Source: Oxyruncus cristatus (taxonomy: Eukaryota; Chordata; Aves; Passeriformes; Cotingidae). From it: a stretch of DNA of 64,000 bases. Numbering within the stretch: the first letter of the stretch is position 1; each line of letters opens with the position of its first letter. The stretch spans positions 1,106,704 through 1,170,703 of the forward strand of contig VXAY01000169.1 of the NCBI GenBank assembly GCA_013399855.1. Direction: 5' to 3'. The notes beneath the pieces were generated by a model. That model made no database searches and was not told the origin of the DNA. It saw only the letters and a program-made list of their open reading frames with translations. Below, piece by piece: positions 57,201 through 64,000 of this stretch. The position numbers and the translations under genes were made by a program.

Positions 57201-60200
57201 TTCGTGTTGGAAGAGCAGTTGGCTGGGCTGCGCTCGGGGATGTTTGTTTATTATCAGAAACGACTCATTGATTTTTATTTCAGTGGTTTTCCACTCCCTC
57301 AGTATCACCGGCTGCACGACCGTGACTGCTGGGAGAGGGGAAAGCGGGACATGGATGGGGATGGAGGGGTGGCACCTGAGCTGGAGAGGGCAGAGAAGCA
57401 GCTGTAGGTCAGGGTCAGGGCATCCCAAGTGCAGGGCTGCTGGCACAATGTGGCTCAGGGAAGCTGAGGCTGCTCCCAGCTCCCTGGGGCTGCACCACCA
57501 CTGGTGGTGTGCCTGGATGCTGTAGTCCTGCCCATGCCAAAAGACCCCCATCCTTCAGGGTCCTGTCCGGTGCCTGTCCCTCGTCCTTGCACTATGCTGC
57601 TGTGTAATCATTTTATTTCCCTCTGCTTTGCCTCTTAAGAAAATGAGGCTTCTACAATCACACTCTACGTGTGTGCAGGGGACAGAGATCTCTTCACTGT
57701 TTAGGAAAAGTATTACTCAACTGAGATTTTTGGAAGAGGAATAGATTTCTCTGGGCTCATCCTGGAAGGCTATATCCCACCTTATAGCTACAGTAAGCAG
57801 CCTGACTGGGCACGGTCTTGAACTGTGCCAGGGGAGGTTTAGGTTGGATATTAGGAAGAAGTTCTTTCCAGAGAGAGTGCTCAGCCATGGGAATGGGCTG
57901 CCCAGGTAGGAGGTGGATTCACCGTCCCTGGAGGTTTTTAAGATGAGATTGGATGTGGCATCAGTGCCATGGGCTGGTAACCACGGCAGGGTTGGATCAA
58001 GGGTTGGACTTGATGATCTCAGAGGTCTTTTCCAACCTGGTTGGTTCTATGACTGCTTATACCAAGAGCAGCATGAAAATGTACCCAGCAGGTATGTAGA
58101 GAGCTCCACATTTTGCCTTCCACCTCCCCAGCACGAGGGGCCTCGTTTTCACCAGTCAGGGGCCAGATCTGACCCAGAAGTGACCACTACCTGCAGTCCA
58201 CGCTCCTTGGGCTTCTCCACCATCTGCATTAAGCCTGGTGGAAGATACAGCACTGCCTGGTCCAGGAGGTGAGAGAGTGATGATGTGAGAATCATGAGAG
58301 GGTGACTAAATTCTGGCCATGCTGCAATACCTAGTTGCTCCAGAGAGTCTCCTTGGAGAAGCTGGGGTGCCTGTGGTCCTTATCGCCTTAAGCCCCAGAA
58401 GTACAAAACAGAATCTTTCCCAGAGCAGAGCATCCCACCAGCATCCAGTTTCTGACCAGTTTCTTGTGCTAAGCTTTGCCATGGTACAGAATCAGAGAAC
58501 CCCAAGTCTGGGATGAGGGACAACCAAGGGTCTCCAGCCCCACTGATGCTGAGGAGCAGAGGCAGCTGGACTGGCTGCAGTGCTTTGCCCAGGGAGTGGG
58601 TTGCACCCTGTCTCCCATCACATCAAAGCACAGCAGTGAGATTTTAGGTGAGGCTTCCCACTGTCCCTATTTCATCTGCCTCCGAAGGGGTTAATTCTGA
58701 CTGACAAAGGCTGGGCACAAGCTACAAATGTGCCAAGCAAGGGTTTTGGACATGCCGGTGGGAAGAGCCAAGGATCCATCGGGGTCCTTGGCTACCTGTT
58801 GGATCAAGAGACTCGGGAACAACTTGCAACCACAAACGCACTTCAATCCCTATTTCATCATTTCCATTGTAATACCTCAGGAAAACCACAAAACAGGGAA
58901 CGGATTAGTGTTTTACGACCGTGATAACATGACCAGCAGCACGCACGAGGGCAGCGAGACCTTGTCCTCCTGCAGGGAAGACCTGAGAAATTCCCAGCAG
59001 CTCATGCTCCCACCAGCATTCTGGCACAGCCCATCTTCACCCAGGGTGTGAGGCAGAGACCTCAAGCCAAGGTGCCTTCCAATTAACCCTTTGCTACCTG
59101 CATGTAATGACACGAAGCTGGAGGTGGGGATGAGGTTAGCACGTTGCACGATGTGTTGGCTGCCCCAAACCCTTGCCCAGCATGGTCTCTGATCACCTCA
59201 AGAGCAGCCTGCCTTCCTGAGTGCATTTGAGCAGGACAGCAGTGGTTACCCCACCTTGTGAATAACACTGGGTAGACACGATGATGATAAAGTAAGTGAA
59301 CTTTTGCACTAAGCCACAGTCACTATGTGAACCACAGGAGTCCCTGTGGTGGGAGGTAGAGGGGTGCAGGGACAGGGCGTTGCACCGAGTAGGAGGTGCT
59401 CTGTAACAGCCTTGGCCAGGCAGACTATTTTGGACCATGGCAGGAGTAGTGCACGGGAGCAACCTGGATTGCTGCACTGACTGATTGTTGACTTCTCCTC
59501 TGAAGTCAACAGCCTCCATTGCTTTAGGTTACGGGAAGAGGATTTATCAGAGGTGGTCACCTTGGAATGGCTTAGGAGAATGTGCCCCAGCTACTGCAAA
59601 CAGCTCCCACACGGCGGCCGAACACACCACCAGGACCAAAACCGCCTCCTCCCAACCCATGGCGGGGAGGAGGGGCNNNNNNNNNNNNNNNNNNNNNNNN
59701 NNNNNNNNNNNNNNNNNNNNNNNNNNNNNNNNNNNNNNNNNNNNNNNNNNNNNNNNNNNNNNNNNNNNNTCTCTCCTCCTCCACTCCCCTCTCCCCACAG
59801 CCCCAAGCCCCCTCCCTTGGTGCTGCCATCTGTTTTTCTACTGATGGCAGGGGACGAGATGTTCCGCTGGCCCTTGAGAGGCGAAGCGCGCTCGGCACTA
59901 ACTCGTATTCCTGACGGGCTCCTGGAAGGGTTTGCTTCCCTCCCTCCCTCCCTCCCTCGCCGAAATATGTGCCTTGCTGCTCCTGCACTGGGGAACTTGG
60001 CAAGGCACAGCGAGAGACAGGGAGGCAGATGGACGACCAGATTAATGGAAAGAGAAGGGAGGTGGGGAGAGGAGTGAGAGGGATGAGCCGGCCGGCTGAT
60101 CCACCGCCAGCGTAGGATAAAGATGAGCGAGAGTCCTTCTAATGCCATTGCACGGTGACCTGGACTTTCCAATGTGAGGCAGAGCTCCAGATGGGGCTGG

Positions 60201-63200
60201 GAAGGTTGAGCCTTGGCTACTGCTCCCATGCCCCGGCCTGAAGTGACTCCACCAGAGAGAGACAGTACAAGCTGCCAGGTGGCCTGGATTTCTCTTATGT
60301 AGGGTTGTTCCCCTCACTGAGGCATCCAGAAGAGAAAGCTTCCTGATCCAACACACCCTTGGCAGTCAAAGGGGAGACAACGGAATCTCCAAGGGGTGAC
60401 TCAGACCTGAGGTGACATGGACAGTCCACTGGAATAGCATTTTCACTGCCCAGTGGATGGCAGAGTCTGAGCTCTTAAAGGAGGTATCTCCATCGAGGGA
60501 TTCCTGTGGAATGAGGAGGAACTTGGGACTGAGATGTCCCATGGGCATGTCCAGCGAAGCTGAACCATGTGAGGTGGGGGGGCACCATGGAGTGAGGACA
60601 GATTACAGGTTATCTTCCATCTCTACTCTACTCCCTCTGTCTGATGCCTCCATATCCCCCAACAGATTGGGTTCCAAATGAAACAGCCCCTGAGAACTGC
60701 AGTGCTTTTGGTCACAGGGATGGGGGCAGGAGAGGAACAGGAACGAGGATGGAAGCCACATTTTCTGTGGTCAAATGGGGAGACTGGTAACAGGTCTCTT
60801 CTTTCTAGTGCCAAGCAGCAGCTCCCAGAGCAACACTTCGAATGGGACACTTTTGGTAAGAGTTATTCTTTGTGGCAAGACAATGACTACTGCATAACAC
60901 AAGTTAAAAAAAAAGTTATCTAGGAAGATTTATGTTATTCGTTCAACCTTAACAATTTGCAGCACTGTAGGAGGAAACACAATGAAAACAATAATCAAAG
61001 ACACAAAGAAAAGAATAATCAAAGGGGTGAGGAGGAGAACAACAGGGATGAGGAGGAGGCTGCAAGCTGTATCAAAAAGGAGAGCATCAGGGAGAAAGAA
61101 ACTATCTGAGGATGAATCTTCATTAGTGTTACAGCGAGTGACTGTGACCTTAAAAATAGACCTGCACTGATGAAACTGCTAACAAGGAAGAAGGGACTGT
61201 TCCACAGGGTGGGATCAGGATATCTGACAAATAGTTAGATGACCTGAAGGACTAGAGAGAGAAACAGGATGACATTCGCTCATATAAAACTGAAGGGCAA
61301 CCTCTTGTACCGATGGCAGAACATCTGCTGTTAGCTTGGCACTCATCAGTTGGAAACAAAGGAGGTAGAGAAAGATCTGGGTGTACTTGCTGACCTCAGG
61401 ATATCTGAGCTGCCAGACTGATGCAGCTGCAGGAACAACAGATATAGTCCTGTGTCCCATCAAAAGAGACATTTCCAGCACAAGGAAGCTTTGTACAGGG
61501 CTTTGGTGCGACCTCAGATGGAAGAGCATGTACTGACCACTTGGTCATTCCTGATGAAACATTAACTGAAAGCAGCAAAAGCACTAAAAAGTCCACAGGG
61601 GTGATGGAGAGCATGGACTCTCTCCATCTTCTGGTGGGACAGACTTTGGCTTGCTTAACCTCCTGTATGCCAAAAGTGCTGCCTAGAATTGCTTTCTAAG
61701 AATAGGGGGTGACCAGCAAACAGGAACAGAAAGAGGTCATGCTGGCCATGAGCATGTTTGGGTGGCTGATGAGAAGACAGTAACTGTTACAGTGAGATGT
61801 TGGGACTTCAAGCAGCCAGTGCCTTTCTCTGTCGCACACAAATAAGCTGGCATTTTTCATCATTCCCTACAGGATGTCTCACTGAAGACACAGACCCAAG
61901 GTGAGGTGCAGGAACCACGGAGGAGGAAACACTGGGGTCAGTCTGCTGTACCTGACCATAAGGGAACATCAGCTTCCCGTCCCCTGAGCCACATAGGAAG
62001 GGAAGAAGGAGCACCTCACACCCCATCTGCTTCTCCTCTTTTGGAAGGACCAACTCCCAGAGACCACGAGGCGAAGTTCTCCCTTGCTATCAGAACCACC
62101 ACAGAGATGATCACCACAACCATCTGGACTGCTCTTCAACATATGCCATCCCACTTCAAACACGTTACCCCAGACCTGAGCTAAAAGATGTGGTTTAGAA
62201 GATGTGGAGCTCCCAAAACGCCGGAGGATCCATCACTAACCTCTGGTACTCAATCACCAGACACCTCTCTAGCACACAGCACCTCATTCCCCTACTCTTT
62301 CTGCCTGCGTCTTGCAGCAGACACGCACAGCACAGCCAGGAGTTCAGGAAATAACTGCTGCACCTTCTGCAGACCATAAGGTTTCCTTCCTGGGGACGTG
62401 CCCCCCGCAGCATCGCCCTTTCTCCCACACTTCAGTCGGCAAAGAGCTGAGCTAGGCAGAACTGGGGAGCAAAAGCAATCATTCGCATTAAAATGAGCAC
62501 ATAAAAAAATATAATCAGCAAAACCCAAAGCTATTTTTGGTGTGCAAACTCCATTTACATTTTCCTTTTTGGTAAAAATCCCAAATTTTCAGCATACAAC
62601 ATTCCAAAATTCCCCCACTTTTTCCTTTTATCCTCAATCATAATAACAACTAGTGCTTGACAAAGACTGCCTATTTTTAATTTCCTTTGCGAACTGACTC
62701 CAGGCTGCCTATGATTTTCCCCTGCCTGGTCATTATTCAAAGCGAAATGAGCGGCTAACCAATTTCTGCAAGGAATTCTTTGTCTGCAGATTCTTCAGGA
62801 GCAGTTTGTTTTGCATGTACAAGGCTGGAAATCCTGGCTGTTTGGGTTGGACGCGTGAGTCACACAGGGCTTTTCTGGACCCATGTTACTCTAGAACTGC
62901 GGTTCTGGTTAAGGAAATATTCCAGCTTGGAGTCAGCTCGGGCTTTTGGGGGATACCCCTTGCCAGTGAAATCCTTCTGCTAGAATATTCTTCCCGGGCT
63001 GGCCAAGAAGCAGGCAGGCAAGGAAAGGGGTTATTGTGCAGCTCTTGCTCCCCAGCATTGCCCTTGGCTGTGGGGGGATCGTACCCAAGGACATCCTCTT
63101 TTATCTCCATTCATCCGGCAAGGCCTGGCCCAGCTCAGAGCAAACATGAGGGCAAAGCCACCTGGCTTTGTGCTGGAGCAAGTCTTCATTGCCAGGAGCT

Positions 63201-64000
63201 CTCCTGCAAGGGGCAGGCAGCTCTCTCTGGGGACAGGCAGGGCTTACCTCGCACGACTGGATGCAGTGAATGACGGAGGGGTCCGGGTACCACCGCAGCC
63301 TGCCCGTGCACACAATGTTCTGGGAGGGAAGGAGAAGAGACCTGTTAGGGGACTTGGCAGAGGGAGGGAAACAGCCACCAGTGCTCCCTGGAGCTAGAGG
63401 GTCTCCTAGTTTGTATCTCACTGCATTGCTCACCGTGGGGCAGAACAGCAGTTACACCCCCAGGACTCTCCCTGCATCCTTTGAGGCCCAACAAACCCAG
63501 GGCACTTGCAGCTGGGTCACCCAAAAACAAGGGTGTGTTGCTCAAGACAGAAGCCACACACACACACACACACACACACGTGTGGATACGCAGATGAATA
63601 TTCGTTTGACTTGGTCTTGGAGGTCTTTTCCAACATTAATGGTTCTATGTTTGTGTAGCGACACAAAAAAAAGGACCAAGGGAGATGGTAGGGACCACCA
63701 GAGAAGTGGGTTTAGATGGTGCTGCCACCACACGGTGTCTGACTTGTCCAGGTGCTGCTGCAGCAGAAACAGTGACGGGCTGGAGTCTGCCACCATCTCC
63801 CTGTGTGATGCTGGATTCACCAGCTTCTTGTTCCTACGGGATGGGGGCTCAGCCAGTAATCACTCGGTGCCTGCATCAGTTGACCCAGCGATGCCTGCTC
63901 AGGCTCCAAAAACTGCGTCCTGCAAGGACTCATCCCCCCAGAGCTGACCTGGAGCAGACACACCAGACTCACGGTCACTCTGAGGTTCTCTCTGGTATTT
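48218..64000 (-). CDS. PAPPA2: PAPPA2, pappalysin-2, last four exons (5' part outside window)
   Basis: Pappalysin-2 is a secreted metzincin metalloprotease that cleaves IGFBP-5 and IGFBP-3 and so releases IGF. The catalytic domain lies beyond the window; only the C-terminal end is here, read from 64000 down to 48218. Minus-strand exons: 64000-63973 (partial), 63319-63248, 50634-50536 and 48292-48218. They cover the last Sushi/SCR region, the third Lin12-Notch repeat and the short tail, and all internal junctions are phase 0. PAPPA2 rather than PAPPA is called because the peptides [32 protein letters not shown] and [18 protein letters not shown] match PAPPA2; the PAPPA tail is longer and different as I know it. 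Being convergent with ASTN1 repeats the mammalian gene order. The 12.6-kb intron between the second and third exons is the largest in the window. Confidence 0.95.
48293..50535 (-). other. PAPPA2: PAPPA2 last intron
   Basis: 2.2 kb on the minus strand with one CR1 fragment (48535-48812). The rest is unique sequence. Confidence 0.88.
48535..48812 (-). mobile_element. CR1 LINE 3' fragment, different subfamily
   Basis: On the plus strand it begins with the reversed tail (atagaatcatagag) followed by GAGTTGGAAAGGACCCATCA and continues to TTTCCCCTTGTCCTGTCACT. Minus orientation, sense to PAPPA2. The pattern differs from the other copies and suggests another CR1 subfamily. Confidence 0.9.
50536..50634 (-). 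CDS. PAPPA2: PAPPA2 exon with Lin12-Notch repeat 3 (second from 3' end)
   Basis: Encodes 33 residues: [20 protein letters not shown], then GGDCC and [27 protein letters not shown] is a complete LNR core with the Asn/Asp residues that bind calcium. In pappalysins LNR3 acts together with LNR1-2 near the active site to set substrate choice. Acceptor gcctag and donor gtaaga on the minus strand, both phase 0, 99 nt. Confidence 0.96.
51231..51612 (-). mobile_element. CR1 LINE 3' fragment, longest copy
   Basis: Begins with the reversed tail (cacagaatcacagag) followed by AGGGACCTTAAAGACCATCC, and continues through CTGGGCAAGCTGTGCCAGGG to CTTCTCTTCTCCAGACTGAA. Minus orientation, sense to PAPPA2. Confidence 0.93.
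57800..58055 (+). mobile_element. CR1-type LINE 3' fragment, third subfamily
   Basis: Shows GGTTTAGGTTGGATATTAGG, GGACTTGATGATCTCAGAGG and TCTTTTCCAACCTGGTTGG, ending ttctatgactgc. Plus orientation, antisense to PAPPA2. Confidence 0.88.
59677..59769. other. Assembly gap (93 N)
   Basis: Run of N flanked by GC-rich sequence on the left (ggcggggaggaggggc) and C/T-rich sequence on the right. Confidence 0.99.
59937..59957 (+). repeat. (TCCC)n tract
   Basis: Five perfect tetranucleotide copies in the PAPPA2 intron. Confidence 0.85.
61215..61720 (+). mobile_element. Old, diverged CR1/L3-like fragment
   Basis: Keeps the order of CR1 3' landmarks in weak form: AGAGAAAGATCTGGGTGTAC, then a region resembling the 'group of retroelement' A-rich middle, GGTGCGACCTCAGATGGAAG and TTCTGGTGGGACAGACTTTG. 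It is far more diverged than the other copies, so it is older or of another family. Confidence 0.5.
63248..63319 (-). CDS. PAPPA2: PAPPA2 exon, end of last SCR module (third from 3' end)
   Basis: Encodes 24 residues, [19 protein letters not shown] then IQSCE. The C-x-G-x-[LW]-x-W-x-P-x-P-x-C pattern is the second half of a complement-control (Sushi) module. Acceptor ccctcccag and donor gtaagc on the minus strand, both phase 0. The C-terminal CIQSCE leads into the LNR exon. Confidence 0.94.
63555..63579 (+). repeat. (CA)n microsatellite
   Basis: About 12 perfect CA units in the PAPPA2 653-nt intron. Confidence 0.9.
63603..63652 (+). mobile_element. CR1 3' end scrap
   Basis: Short match to the CR1 terminus: CTTGGAGGTCTTTTCCAACA then ttaatggttctatg. 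Plus orientation, antisense to PAPPA2. Confidence 0.65.
63973..64000 (-). CDS. PAPPA2: PAPPA2 partial exon at window edge (fourth from 3' end)
   Basis: The 28 nt read NTRENLRVT in the frame required by the next exon and end at a strong donor (gtgagt on the minus strand). Likely the preceding part of the last SCR module. The exon continues outside the window, so identity rests on the donor, the open frame and the position. Confidence 0.65.

Larger units (their letters stand above)
50635..63247 (-). other. PAPPA2: PAPPA2 12.6-kb intron before the LNR3 exon
   Basis: Holds CR1 fragments (51231-51612 minus, 57800-58055 plus), a diverged CR1-like stretch (61215-61720), an assembly gap (59677-59769), a (TCCC)n tract (59937-59957) and an AT-rich island (62460-62760). 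No exon was recognised. Open frames on either strand lack family resemblance. Confidence 0.85.
63320..63972 (-). other. PAPPA2: PAPPA2 653-nt intron
   Basis: Lies between the partial edge exon and the SCR exon. Holds a (CA)n tract (63555-63579) and a short CR1 3' scrap (63603-63652). Confidence 0.8.

Noticed and set aside
59485..60229. Open frames on both strands across 59677-59769
   Set aside because: They cross the second assembly gap, so the frame is undefined.
60982..61170. 62-residue highly basic open frame
   Set aside because: Sits beside a diverged CR1-like segment; A-rich sequence translates into Lys/Arg by chance, and there is no homology or start context.

Overview
This looks like vertebrate genomic DNA, most likely from a bird. 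Typical vertebrate exons with GT-AG introns are scattered through non-coding sequence. The interspersed repeats are almost all 5'-truncated CR1 LINE 3' ends, and no Alu- or L1-like sequence was seen. The 22 exons of ASTN1 fit in about 31 kb, far tighter than in mammals. The species cannot be named from the sequence alone.

Two genes lie tail to tail. On the plus strand, 8497-39905 holds exons 2-23 of ASTN1 (astrotactin-1), ending at a TGA at 39903-39905. Exon 1, with the signal peptide, must lie upstream, so 1-8496 is part of intron 1. The 22 exons join in frame into 1198 residues. In order these carry a short extracellular stretch, TM1, a cytosolic loop, TM2, three EGF-like modules, a MACPF/perforin-like domain, a fibronectin-III-like module and a C-terminal annexin-like region. 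Residues written 'w' are counted from the first complete codon in the window (ATC, 8499-8501). On the minus strand, 64000-48218 holds the last four exons of PAPPA2 (pappalysin-2): a partial exon at the window edge, an exon ending the Sushi/SCR region, the exon with the third Lin12-Notch repeat (LNR3), and the terminal exon.

The two 3' ends face each other across about 2-5 kb, depending on which poly(A) signals are used. The same tail-to-tail pairing is known for the paralogous pair PAPPA-ASTN2. The protein sequence decides for the ASTN1/PAPPA2 copy.

The rest is intron, UTR and intergenic sequence. It holds about ten CR1 fragments, a degenerate 20-bp minisatellite in ASTN1 intron 6, (CA)n, (TA)n and other simple repeats, two assembly gaps (43373-43562 and 59677-59769), and several AT-rich, TAAT-motif-rich islands that could be conserved enhancers. 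I saw no bacterial-type operon, CRISPR array, tRNA, rRNA or new multi-gene system. The most useful unexpected observations are two ASTN1 introns (15 and 19) that are multiples of three and free of stops in the coding frame, the homeodomain/TCF-like islands in introns 1, 2 and 14, the minisatellite, and a CpG-rich block at the PAPPA2 3' end.
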